NCBI RefSeq assembly: GCF_000485595.1
Contig: NW_014579542.1
Span: 20,156 to 42,578, forward strand
Length of the DNA stretch: 22,423 nt
Direction: 5' to 3'
From: Priapulus caudatus
Taxonomy: Eukaryota; Priapulida; Priapulimorpha; Priapulimorphida; Priapulidae
Shown here: one piece after another, positions 8,385 through 17,229 of the stretch
How positions within the stretch are numbered: the first letter of the stretch is position 1
Layout of the letters: each line of letters opens with the position of its first letter
Program-made: the position numbers and the translations under genes
Notes under the pieces: model-generated
Database searches by the model: none
What the model was told of the DNA's origin: nothing
What the model saw: the letters and a program-made list of their open reading frames with translations, nothing else

Positions 8385-9096
8385 AGCGCCATTTTTATGT
8401 CCATTAGCATGAGTGGGCAATGGTGGCGCGATCCTGCGACCAAAGTGAATTTTGTAAATCGGATTTAACCATGCACACGTGCCGTCGGCCCGCCCGTGTC
8501 CAGTTTGAACGTATGATGAGCTCGGCCAAAGAAAATTGTTTTGGTTATCAGCGGCGACCGACGTCACCAGCGCCATTCCTATGTAGATTAGCATAGGTGG
8601 AAAACCGTGGCGGGATACTGCGGCAAAGGTGAACTGTTAAGAGCGGGTTTTACCATGCCAATCTCACCTGGCATGTCCCTACACATTTTGAGCGCTTAAG
8701 TTTGGCTGAAGAAAATTATCTTGACTGACAAACCGACCAGCGACGGGAGCGCCATCCCTATGTAATTAGGCATAGGGAAAATATTGTGGCGAGATGCTGC
8801 GGTCAAAGTGAACTTTTTAGGTCGGATTTTACCATGCACATCTCTCGAGTGCATGCCCCTGCCTATTTTGAACGCCTAAGATCAGCCGAAGATATTTATC
8901 TCGGCTCGCAACGGCGAGGAGCGACGTGAATGCTATTTTCATGTACATTATAGCATATGGGAAGAATTGTGGTGAGATGCTGCGGTCAAAGTTAAATGTT
9001 TAGATGGGATTTCAACATACACATCTCTCGCGGATATGTCTCTGGCCAGTTTGAACGCCTTAGGTCGTCAGAAAAGCATTGTCTTGTGCACACTAT
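8385..9096. repeat. 182-bp tandem repeat, four diverged copies
   Basis: Copies begin near 8385, 8569, 8748 and 8930 (periods 184, 179, 182). Each reads roughly: AGCGCCAT...ATG, a TTAGCAT-like element, GGTGGCGAGATGCTGCGGTC, AAAGTGAA, a TCGGATTT block, ACCATGCACATCTC, and TTTTGAACGCCTAAG. Copies differ at many positions, so the array is old. A dispersed repeat follows immediately. Confidence 0.85.
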
Positions 9097-9340
9097 TTTA
9101 CAGTATGCACGCAAGTTAGGTGCCTCGTGGACGTCTAGAAAGCATTAGAAAGAAGATTGGTCTTGTCGTGTAATTGTACCATTCCAGCAAGTGGCGTAGT
9201 CATGGTCACCGGTCAGCCATTTTTGTGTATGAAACGGGATCCGAATCCTTTATAGAAATACGCGCATCATAGAGCTGGCAAAAGTTTCGAGCGGAGCATA
9301 TCGCGCTTGAATCTGTTGTTATTTAACATAATTAAAGCAG
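9097..9340 (+). repeat. Dispersed repeat, copy 2
   Basis: Second copy of the element seen at 3575-3830, same orientation, abutting the last 182-bp unit. Shared blocks include GTGCCTCGTGGA, GATTGGTCTTG, GAGCGGAGCATA and CTTGAATCTGT. Function and family unknown. Confidence 0.75.
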
Positions 9341-9355
9341 TTAATCCGTCCGCCA

Positions 9356-9503
9356 GTATGTGAAATACTGACATAGCGCCCATGCGCACAACGTCACTAT
9401 TTCACATACGCAGCCTAGAACTATGTAGAACTGTCACGTATTGGTTGGAGCTGTACGTCACTATTCTACGTTGTGATTGCCAATCTATGTGAACATTCTA
9501 CAT
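9356..9503. repeat. Foldback element with nested inverted repeats
   Basis: GTATGTGAAATACTGAC (9356-9372) pairs with GTCACTATTTCACATAC (9393-9409), a 17-bp stem with one mismatch and a 20-nt loop. TATGTAGAA near 9422 pairs with TTCTACATA near 9494. CGTCACTATT occurs twice. The arrangement suggests a small foldback transposon remnant. Confidence 0.6.
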
Positions 9504-9561
9504 AATGATTTTGTTGGCGTTCGTCGTATCGACGCCACGGTCGCCATTTTCTCTGTTCTGT

Positions 9562-9760
9562 GATTCAAGATTCAAGATTCAATATGTTTATTTTGTGCAT
9601 AAGTCGTGTATATACAGTTTACAGCGGCAAATAGAAAATATACAAGTCAAGTTAATCTAGTTTATAAAGGAAGCACAGGAGTGGCGAAAGAACCCGCAGG
9701 TTATCAACGTCTGCCACCCCTCAAAATAAAATGTCATACTAATATTAGGCAGATGGGTCA
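9562..9760 (-). mobile_element. Possible 3' end of a non-LTR retroelement (LINE or SINE)
   Basis: Read on the minus strand the segment ends in AATAAACATATTGAATC followed by further TTGAATC repeats (9562-9600). Tails of short tandem repeats rather than poly(A) are known for CR1/L2-type LINEs and their SINEs. No reverse transcriptase motif was recognised upstream, so this is only a tail-based suggestion. Confidence 0.4.
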
Positions 9761-9840
9761 TTATTATAATATAGTTGGTTGCCATAGTCACATGATAGTG
9801 GATGGTGACCATGCATGTGAAACTGGAAAAACATGACAGC

Positions 9841-10205
9841 GAGGTAATTTTAATAATTTGTAGTGAAGGAGTTGACACAATTAACAAGGATGAGAACGTA
9901 TTTGTAGAGCTGAAATAAAAAAAAACCTGTTGTAGGATGTGTGTTAGCGGTAAGATATTTGACATTCGATACGTTATGTAATTGTAATTCGATACGTTAA
10001 TAATTTGTCGCAGATAAGTGCACGAGAAACCACTGCCAGCCAGGTTTGATCGGAGCCAGCAAGGTATTTTGAAAAAATAGGTACCTATTAGTTAAAATTA
10101 GTAGGTCTTACGCCGTGCAAGACGTACGGTCTTTGATATTTAGCTAAGACTATGTATACATACTCGTGTGTGAAATATGCGATACACAATTAAGGGGCCT
10201 AGTAA
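9841..10205. other. Intergenic DNA, nothing recognised
   Basis: AT-rich sequence with a short direct repeat (ATTCGATACGTTA, about 9964 and 9987). No gene signal. Confidence 0.5.
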
Positions 10206-10243
10206 GGCTCATAGAGTCTATGTCCCCCAGGGTACTGCCGGAA
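10206..10243 (+). repeat. Solo terminal repeat matching the MITE at 13199-13334
   Basis: Matches the right terminal repeat at 13297-13334 with about three differences; the shared core is TATGTCCCCCAGGGTACTGC. No partner arm is found nearby, so it is a solo or truncated end. Confidence 0.8.
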
Positions 10244-10693
10244 CTAGTCCGAGATTCCTCTGACCAATGACCACACCGACGATTTGGGTCACGATTTATC
10301 ACTGAGCATTATCTTATTTTAACTTGTATTTCGAGGTAAATAGTAATTAAGAAGTGTAGCGATAGTTGCAACATGTAACAGGTGAGGTCAAATGTGGTAA
10401 TACGATTGTTTTATTTACGTAGCAACCAGGTTTTTTTTGTTTTCAAGCAACCAGGCATTTCGTATGGAAGGGTGTCAGGCTCCTACGACGTGTAACAGTC
10501 GGAGAGCCTGGTCAGTTTAGGCAGAGAGTAGCTAATTAAGTGATTACTGCGGACGATCGAGTATCAGTATGGTAAGCAGATGGAGCCATTTTCATTACGT
10601 GAATCCACCAGCATTATTATTATTAATAATAATGTGTCGGCTTAAGTTTAACCTAATACTATTACTAGTAGTACGGTAGTAGTAACCTATAGC

Positions 10694-10919
10694 TCTATAG
10701 TATAGGTCTACCGCCCATCCCTTGCAGTGCCAGCAGCACCAGAAATACTGACACTATAGGCATATCAAAATTATCATCATCACAGGCTTCATGCTCACTG
10801 AAAAGGCTTTTCACCAACTGCTTATTGTCCACTTTAACAGTGAGCGACTTCCTGCTGCCACCAGCTGCACCAGTAATAACTCTCACTTTGAATTTCGTAT
10901 ATTTTATTACTTTTGGCAT
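10694..10919 (-). CDS. Unrecognised small open frame, candidate exon
   Basis: From an ATG at 10919 the frame reads MPKVIKYTKFKVRVITGAAG, then GSRKSLTVKVDNKQLVKSLF and SEHEACDDDNFDMP, and ends in a hydrophobic stretch (VSVFLVLLALQG). Composition looks protein-like (Lys-rich, then acidic, then hydrophobic), but no family is recognised and no good flanking splice site was found. It could be a transposon fragment or chance. Confidence 0.25.
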
Positions 10920-11536
10920 TTTGTTAAGTAACAAACACACTTTCACGCATAGCAAGACGTCTTATACATAAGTCTTCTTTATTCTTGTTTGACTTTCGTA
11001 GCCAACTGGAACAAATATATCAGCTACACTTTCGCACCCACCTAATCTCTATGCATTGCAGACACATGTGCATTGCAGGTTGGCAGGCAACAATTATGAT
11101 TAGAAGCGTGCCAGCCATGGGCTGCCCCGTGTTTTTGCCTACCCACACGAGCATTCACTGATTCAGCCTTCAGGGTGCTATAGACAGACTGCTTTAAAAA
11201 ATAATATGATTTAAGGAGCGTAAACCTTGTTCAACAAACATTTGCTTTTGCAATTAAACTGTGCAACTGCAGCCTCATATTCACACAGGTATGGGCTCTA
11301 ATAATAGCAAAAGCAGTTCAGTCCTTTCTTAACAGTCAACAAATAAATGTTTAACCCTCCTCTTGAGGGTCAAAAAGTTATCCGGTAGATCACTTACTCT
11401 TCGCATGTCAGCGGAAAGTACATTTCACGGTCATTTCAATAAAGCTATAAAAATGGTAGCTAGGTCACCGCTGAAACAAAAAAGTTTTTCAATCGCTCCG
11501 TCGAAGAATGTCCTCAGAATCTGCCCTCTGCCGCAT

Positions 11537-11556
11537 TGACCTTTGACCTGTGACCT
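11537..11556 (-). promoter_or_regulatory. Three TGACCT half-sites in DR1 spacing
   Basis: TGACCT occurs at 11537, 11544 and 11551, each separated by one base: two overlapping DR1 elements, the pattern bound by RXR-, HNF4- or PPAR-type nuclear receptors when read as AGGTCA on the minus strand. Copy 2 of the block keeps only two half-sites (12350, 12357). Binding is inference; it may simply be a feature of the repeat. Confidence 0.45.
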
Positions 11557-11709
11557 CCAATTTCGGCACAGTAATGGCTTTTCCTACTATGATGCTATAC
11601 ACCGACTATCACAAGCCTAGATCCAGCCGTTTAGATTTGTGCCGCAATTCTGCATTTCCTCCCTATACCTTAAGTTAAGGAGGAAATGTTTCCTCTTCTT
11701 ATACACCTC

Positions 11710-11729
11710 TTGACCGTTGACCCTTGACC
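11710..11729 (-). promoter_or_regulatory. Second DR1-like cluster (TTGACC x3)
   Basis: TTGACC at 11710, 11717 and 11724 with one-base spacers; the equivalent in copy 2 lies at 12501-12520. It resembles nuclear-receptor half-sites, but less exactly than the 11537 cluster. Confidence 0.35.
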
Positions 11730-11872
11730 ACCAGCTTCGACATCCCAACTCGTTTTCGGATTACCCCCCCCCACGTCTCGAATATCGTGACCGTACGTCG
11801 AACGGTTAAGATTTGTGCTCAAGTGTTGACGCACGCATGGACGGACGGACAATCATGCGATTCTACAAGCTG

Positions 11873-11891
11873 CATCTGACTTCGTCAGATG
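11873..11891. other. Perfect 8-bp hairpin near the end of duplicated copy 1
   Basis: CATCTGAC, loop TTC, GTCAGATG. It is followed by GAGCTAAAAAG, and the same hairpin occurs at 12662-12680. Probably a structural feature of the repeat family. Confidence 0.7.
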
Positions 11892-12021
11892 AGCTAAAAA
11901 GAGACAAAAAGCCTGCGGAAAGGGGGTACAAAATTATGGTCCCAGCTTCCTGACATAGAACGGTGTGTTTGTAATCAAGAAACAAGCATGGCGTCTACCT
12001 AATATGCTGAGTGAGGGGGGG

Positions 12022-12031
12022 NNNNNNNNNN
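12022..12031. other. Assembly gap (10 N)
   Basis: Ten N bases lie between copy 1 and copy 2 of the duplicated block. Sequence on the right restarts exactly at the first base of the block. Confidence 0.98.
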
Positions 12032-12810
12032 GGAGCGTAAACCTTGTTCAACAAACATTTGCCTTTGCAATTAAACTGTGCAACTGCAGCCTCATATTCA
12101 CACAGGTATGGGCTCTAATAATAGCAAAAGCAGTTCAGTCCTTTGTTAACAGTCAACAAATAAATGTTTAACCCTCCTCTTAAGGGTCAAAAAGTTATCT
12201 GGTAGATCACTTACTCTTCGCATGTCAGCGGAAAGTACATTTCACGGTCATTTCAAAAAAGCTATAAAAATGGTAGGTCACCGCTGAAACAAAAAAGTTT
12301 TTCAATCGCTCCGTTAAAGAATGTCCTCAGAATCTGCTCTCTGCCCCATTGACCTGTGACCTCCAATTTCGGCACAGTAATGGCTTTTCCTACTATGATG
12401 CTATACACCGACTATCACAAGCCTAGATCCAGCCGTTTAGATTTGTGCCGCAATTCTGCATTTCCTTCCTATACCTTAAGTTAAGTTTAGGGTACACCTC
12501 TTGACCTTTGACCCTTGACCACCAGCTTCGACATCCCAACTCGTTTTCAGATTACCCCCCCACGTCCCGAATATCGTAACCGTACGTCAAGCGGTTAAGA
12601 TTTGTGCCCAACTGTTGACGAACGCACGTACGGACGGACGATCATGCGATTCTACAAGCTGCATCTGACTTCGTCAGATGAGCTAAAAAGAGACAAAAAG
12701 CCTGCGGAAAGGGGGTACAAAATTACGATCCCAGCTTCCTGACATAGAATGGTGTTTTTGTAATCAAGAAACAAGCATGGGCGTCTACCTAATATGCTGA
12801 GTGAGGGGGG
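12032..12810. repeat. Duplicated block, copy 2
   Basis: Near-identical to 11215-12021. Differences include loss of one TGACCT half-site, loss of about 20-25 bp after TTAAGTTAAG, and scattered substitutions. Both copies end in GCTGAGTGAGGGGGG. Confidence 0.95.
12662..12680. other. Hairpin near the end of duplicated copy 2
   Basis: Same CATCTGAC-TTC-GTCAGATG hairpin as at 11873-11891, unchanged although surrounding bases differ. Confidence 0.7.
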
Positions 12811-12945
12811 CTATAGCTAGACAGAGTAGCGCTATAGTTTAGCACGAAAGGTAGTTGTCGTATCAGGTACTACATATATGTACCGGAGGTAGTTTTAGGT
12901 TGTTTACTGTTTAGTACTATGTTTATATTTTTATAAGAGGTATGT

Positions 12946-12963
12946 TTAGGGTTAGGGTTAGGG
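12946..12963 (+). repeat. Interstitial (TTAGGG)3
   Basis: Three perfect copies of the animal telomere hexamer in unique sequence. Too short to indicate a chromosome end. Confidence 0.85.
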
Positions 12964-13198
12964 TACACTTTCTGTAGTACAAATCTGGTACACTTTGTGT
13001 ATACATATATGTACCTCGGGGTATTACGAAGCATAACCCTGCACATTGCGGCATGCAGCCAATTAACTCACCTCTATAAAAGTAGGAAATGTACGAACAT
13101 CGCGCGATGTTTACAAACGGAATCACTAGCGAGTAGGCCCTCTAGCGGCCGTTAAGTAAGACAAAATGAGTCCTAAAATTTTTCAGCAAAATAAAAAG

Positions 13199-13334
13199 TT
13201 CCGGCAGTACCCTGGGGGACATAAACCCTCTCAGCAGTAGTAGTACTATTATCTAGGTACTACTAGTACTACTACTACTAGTAGTAGTAGTAGTAGGGCT
13301 GATAGGGTCTATGTCCCCCAGGGTACTGCCAGAA
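13199..13334. mobile_element. 136-bp palindromic MITE-like element
   Basis: The left arm 13199-13235 and right arm 13297-13334 are inverted repeats of about 37 bp with a handful of mismatches. The core, read on the minus strand of the right arm, is GCAGTACCCTGGGGGACATA. The centre is AGT/ACT trinucleotide sequence that is itself self-complementary, so the whole element can fold into a hairpin. A solo arm lies at 10206-10243. No transposase is present, so it would be non-autonomous. No clear target-site duplication seen. Confidence 0.8.
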
Positions 13335-13365
13335 TGTACCCTGGTACTAAATACTATTATCTAAC

Positions 13366-13990
13366 AGGGTCGGATCTAGGTTTTAACTAGGGGGGGTTTA
13401 CCTGTGGTGATTGGCCTATACGCACCCCAGCGTGCCGAAGTCACGCCTCGCTAGGGGGGTTTGGGGCAGCCTTCTCACAAATCACCCACACTTAATTGCA
13501 ACGGTTCCTCCGAAAGCCTTTGCGAATGCAGCACCTAGGAGAATAAAATGCATCAAGGGAATAAACTGCTGCAGAATCTTTGTAATAGCTGGTAATGATG
13601 AAAAAAGAATAGTTAAAATGAAAATGATTACTCACTATGTGGCATGCCTATATGCTACTACAGTAAATTATTACAAGTAGTAGAATTACAGGAGAACCAC
13701 ATTTGTTATTAGATCAATATGGTCTCATAGCCAGAGTCTACGTTTATGTGCAAGTTAGCCTACTGTAATACTGGTGAGTGATGTTGGATAATTAAGTACA
13801 ACATAGTTGTACTGTACTAGTAGTAGTATCACGCTGCTCTCACCCCAAGGAAAAGTGCTCTGTTCTGTACTGTTACACCAACTTACATGGCTTGCTGCCT
13901 AATGCACTCAACAGTCTGGGAGGAACTAAGTAAAATAAATTATCAGTGACAGTGATTTAAATGATGCTACATATTTACATCCAAAGCAAC
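13366..13990. other. Repeat-like and unassigned DNA
   Basis: GGGTCGGATCTAGG and two CTAGGGGGG-type blocks (13386 and 13452 areas) suggest an old dispersed repeat. An 89-codon open frame across it lacks any motif. The remainder to 13990 is AT-rich with TAGTAG runs near 13817. Confidence 0.45.
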
Positions 13991-13994
13991 TCAC

Positions 13995-14249
13995 CTTTGA
14001 CAGAATGACGACTCTTGTACCACTTCATGCACTGGCCAGAAAATCCACCGGGTGTATTTATCATGGGTATACCGGTACTCTACATCTGGAAGCTTTTTAC
14101 TCTCACAATCCAGGACAGATTTAAACTCTGACCTACATATGGCATAATGATCAGCACCCACACAATAAATCTTTACTACATACCGCTGTTTAGCAACAGA
14201 ATCTAGTTTGTTTGAGCATTCTTCACGCAGCACTTCTATGGTGATCAAG
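13995..14249 (-). CDS. Unrecognised candidate internal exon
   Basis: An 84-codon open frame flanked by splice-like signals: acceptor GTCTACAG before 14249 and a strong donor CAAAG|GTGAGT after 13995. It reads LITIEVLREECSNKLDSVAK, QRYVVKIYCVGADHYAIC, RSEFKSVLDCESKKLPDVEY, RYTHDKYTRWIFWPVHEVVQ, ESSFCQR. Aromatic and Cys-rich content and the good donor make it look like a real exon, but I recognise no family and find no partner exon. It could belong to an unidentified minus-strand gene or a degraded transposon. Confidence 0.4.
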
Positions 14250-14262
14250 CTGTAGACTGGCC

Positions 14263-14367
14263 ATGGACGTGTACCTGCCTCTGCACGGAGTGACGGTGCC
14301 GACCGGGTACCAGTCTAAGCCAGCTGAACAGAATGAGGTGATCACCAACATGCCGGGGAAACAATAG
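14263..14367 (+). CDS. Small open frame, possible terminal exon
   Basis: ATG to TAG, 34 codons: MDVYLPLHGVTVPTGYQSKP then AEQNEVITNMPGKQ. Third positions are mostly G or C, unlike the AT-rich surroundings but like the protocadherin exons. A CTGTAG acceptor-like site lies just upstream. No family recognised and it may be chance. Confidence 0.25.
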   Translation: MDVYLPLHGVTVPTGYQSKPAEQNEVITNMPGKQ

Positions 14368-14970
14368 AACATGATGCTATGACGTCACGTGCACAAGGTC
14401 TATAGATGAGAGCAAGGAAAAACTTCGTGGCCGAGAGNTTCTGTGCGCGTCTGCTAGGTAGCGATGGCTGCTCGCCGTACGCGTTCTCTGCGCGTGCTGG
14501 AAGCGATGTCGGCTCTCTGTCGCTGCGGCGGCGGCATCAGTCTTCCTCCCCTTCCTCCTCCTTCTCCTCCTCCTCCTCCTCCACCAGCACCGCCACCGCA
14601 CGCTCCATGCGGACTCTACACGCGGACAATGCGAGAGAGTAGACGTCAGTCCCCCGCCGTTACAGCCACGTCACCGCGTGCGTGCGTGCGTAAATCACGA
14701 CCAAGAATGACATTTATTCTCGTTATCCGCCGTGACGTATGTTTTTTACGTTTATTATGATTTTTTTGCGTTTCTTTTCGATCGGTAATAATAATGTGCC
14801 CATCGTCGTCGCCGTCGTGTTTTCTCCAGTCACGAAAGCGAGCGCACGCGAATGAAAATAAAAACGGATTTACCCAGGTGGATTCCCCTTGAATCATAAT
14901 ATACACTCGGTTCTACATTCGCTAGGGTATGTTTTACTCACAGAAATAATATTATAGTTAGACTCTCTAT
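14368..14970. other. CpG-rich and CCT-repeat DNA, unassigned
   Basis: Contains one N (14438), a (CCT/TCC)n tract at about 14545-14583 and CpG-rich flanks. A + frame from 14464 gives Pro-rich sequence and the minus frames give Arg- or Glu-rich sequence. These are low-complexity products, so I call no gene. It could hold a promoter or a distal protocadherin tail exon. Confidence 0.4.
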
Positions 14971-15060
14971 ATTGTCTCTCTAGTGTCTCTATATATTTCT
15001 ATGGTTATACTAGCAGATAGAAGGATAGTGGGTATAATTATATATAAGTGCAGCACTTAC

Positions 15061-17229
15061 GGTGGTGGCGCTGCTATCCCTCGACGGACCTCGGGAGCAG
15101 AACACCCAGCTAAAATTCCCCGTCATGTTCGACTCGCATCTCTGCCGCTCGACGCATCCTCCCTTCTCGCAGTGACTGCACCCACTGCGCATGCTCTGCT
15201 CGTCGACGTCGCGGCAGCTCTCCGGCGGGCCGTCGTCGTCGGCTTTCGCCGGACACTGTCCGGCTTCGCATGCAGTCGGTGTCCGTCGACGGCAGCCGAC
15301 GTTTGATGCCGGCGAATATGCGCTGCGCCTCGATGCGCACGTTGTAGGCGTGGTTCTCTCCGCTCTTGCGTCGGTACATGACGACGAGTGCGACGAGCGC
15401 GAACAGCAGCAGCGCTGACAGCGCCGACATAGCGATGATGAGCGTGAAGTGCGACGACAGGAAGGAGGACGTCGTCGTCGTCGCGCCGTCGTCGTCGCCG
15501 ACGTGGTCGCCGAGTACATCAGCGTCTCGTTGGCCGTCATGTTGTTCGGATGGATGATGACGTTGAGCGCCGCCATGGCGACGTTCTGCGGATGACCTCG
15601 GTCGCTGACCTTGAGAATGAGNTGTGAAGGCCGACCCACTCCGGCTTCAGCATCGACGCGATCGTCAGGTCGCCGGACTTCCGGTCGATCCCGAACAGAC
15701 CGGCGCCGTTTCCGTCCATGATGTCGTAGTCGAGTTTACCGTTGGCGCCGCGGTCCTCGTCGAATGCGACGACGGTGCAGACGAAGGCGCCGGCCGTCGC
15801 CGACTCTGGTAGGAAGACGACGTTGTCGCTGCCGGACGGGAACGTGATCGTCGGCATGTTGTCGTTCGTGTCGTCGACGACCACCGTCACGTTCGCCTCG
15901 TCGTAGCGATCTTCGGCGTCGGCGTTCGTCGCCACGACAACGAAGCGGAACGTGTGCACCTTCTCGCGGTCCAGCTTCCGGTTCGTTTAAATCCCGCGTT
16001 TAATTTCTTCGGATCGACGCTGAACTCCGAAACAAGGCTGCCGAGCGAGTAGACGACGTCGGCGTTGTCGCCGGCGTCGCGGTCCGTCGCCAGCACGTTT
16101 CCGATCAAACTCGACACAGGCTGGTTCTCGTTGATAACAAACCGATACGAGTGCTTATCGAACAGCGGCGAGTTGTCGTTTTCATCCTTGAAGACGACCC
16201 TGACGATCGTCGACGCGCTGAGCGGCGGCTCGCCGCGGTCGGACGCCATGACGGTGACGTCGATCGACGGCGTCTCTTCACGGTCGAACTGCTTTCGCGC
16301 CGTCATCACGCCCGTGTTCGGATTCACGTGGAACACGTTGTCGTACGGCGGCTGTACGGAGTAGACGATGCGAGCGTTGTCGCCCGCGTCGCGGTCGGTA
16401 GCGGCCAGCTTCTGCAGGAACCCGCCGATGAGGTTGTTCTCGCGAATCTCGGCGACGTACAGCGACTGGTTGAAGTGCGGCCGGTTGTCGTTCTCGTCGA
16501 GTACTTCTACCCGGAGTACGGCGGTGGCGCCAAGCGCCTGCGCGCCCTTATCCTCGACTCTGATCGTCAGGTTAAAATCGGAGATCTGTTCGCGATCGAG
16601 AAGTCGCGACGTAACGAGCATGTACTCGTTGATAAACAGTGGCTTCATGACGAAGTAAGCGTTACCTGGCGGCAGGATCTCGCCCGTCGCTCGCCCGTTC
16701 TCTCCGCTGTCGGCGTCGATGATTGACACCTTGGCGACGAATGACCCGACGGGGCGCGCTCGGAAACCCGCGCGTGTTCGTCCTCAGCCGACAGCAGATT
16801 GACGTTGATGACGGGCCGGTTGTCGTTGATGTCAATGACGTGGATCGTCACGAGACTGACCCCAGCTAGCGGCATCTCGCCCAGGTCGGTCGCCTGCACG
16901 TAGACATAGTACGTCGCCGACCGTTCGTAGTCGATCACTCCCGTCACGTACAGCTCGTCCGTCGCCGCCTCGATCGCGAACGTGTCGGCAACCTGCGCGT
17001 TATTGCGCGCCGACAGCGAGTAGGTGAGCCGACCGTTGTCGCCGTCGTCGGAGTCGTCGGCTGTGACGCGTAAGATCGTCGTTCCCGGAGCGATGTTCTC
17101 GACGACGATGATCTCGTAGTTGGCCTGCTCGAATTTCGGCCCGTTGTCGTTCGAGTCGACCAGCTTGATGTGAATGACGAGCCGACCGGACTTGGGAGGT
17201 CGGCCGTGGTCTCTGGCGATGACGGTTAC
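15061..17229 (-). CDS. Protocadherin exon 2: EC2 end to EC7, membrane segment, tail start
   Basis: Acceptor CCCCCACAG before 17229, donor ACC|GTAAGT after 15061. EC2 ends VDSNDNGP. EC3 has ADDSDDGDNG, DYE and IDINDNRP. EC4 has IDADSGENG, LDRE and LDENDNRP. EC5 has TDRDAGDNA, FDRE and KDENDNSP. EC6 has TDRDAGDNA, LDRE and DDTNDNMP. EC7 has FDEDRGANG and no terminal DxNDN, as expected for the last repeat. The frame changes near 16751 (C run), 15987 (A/T run), 15622 (the N), about 15460-15510 (GTC repeat) and about 15270. EC4 reads VSERAP where VSENAP is usual. The tail after the membrane includes KSGENHAYNVRIEAQRIFAG. Further on, one frame is Cys-rich and reaches the donor, while the other stops near 15107. 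Confidence 0.9.

Larger units (their letters stand above)
11215..12021. repeat. Duplicated block, copy 1
   Basis: Begins GGAGCGTAAACCTTG and is repeated at 12032-12810 in the same orientation with a few percent substitutions and several small indels. It contains TGACCT direct-repeat clusters, a GGACGGACGGAC run and a CATCTGAC-TTC-GTCAGATG hairpin near the 3' end. It could be a dispersed repeat in tandem or the same locus assembled twice. Confidence 0.95.

Noticed and set aside
11873-11891. CTGACGA on the minus strand as a hammerhead core
   Set aside because: No GAAA box or stem III; it is simply part of the palindromic hairpin.
12946-12963. Telomere
   Set aside because: Only three TTAGGG units in the middle of unique sequence.
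14377-14760. Pro-rich + strand and Arg-rich minus-strand open frames
   Set aside because: Generated by a CCT repeat and CpG-rich flanks; no start or splice evidence strong enough to call a gene.
15624-16726. Long + strand open frames opposite the protocadherin
   Set aside because: Antisense shadows of a GC3-rich coding exon; no independent domain.
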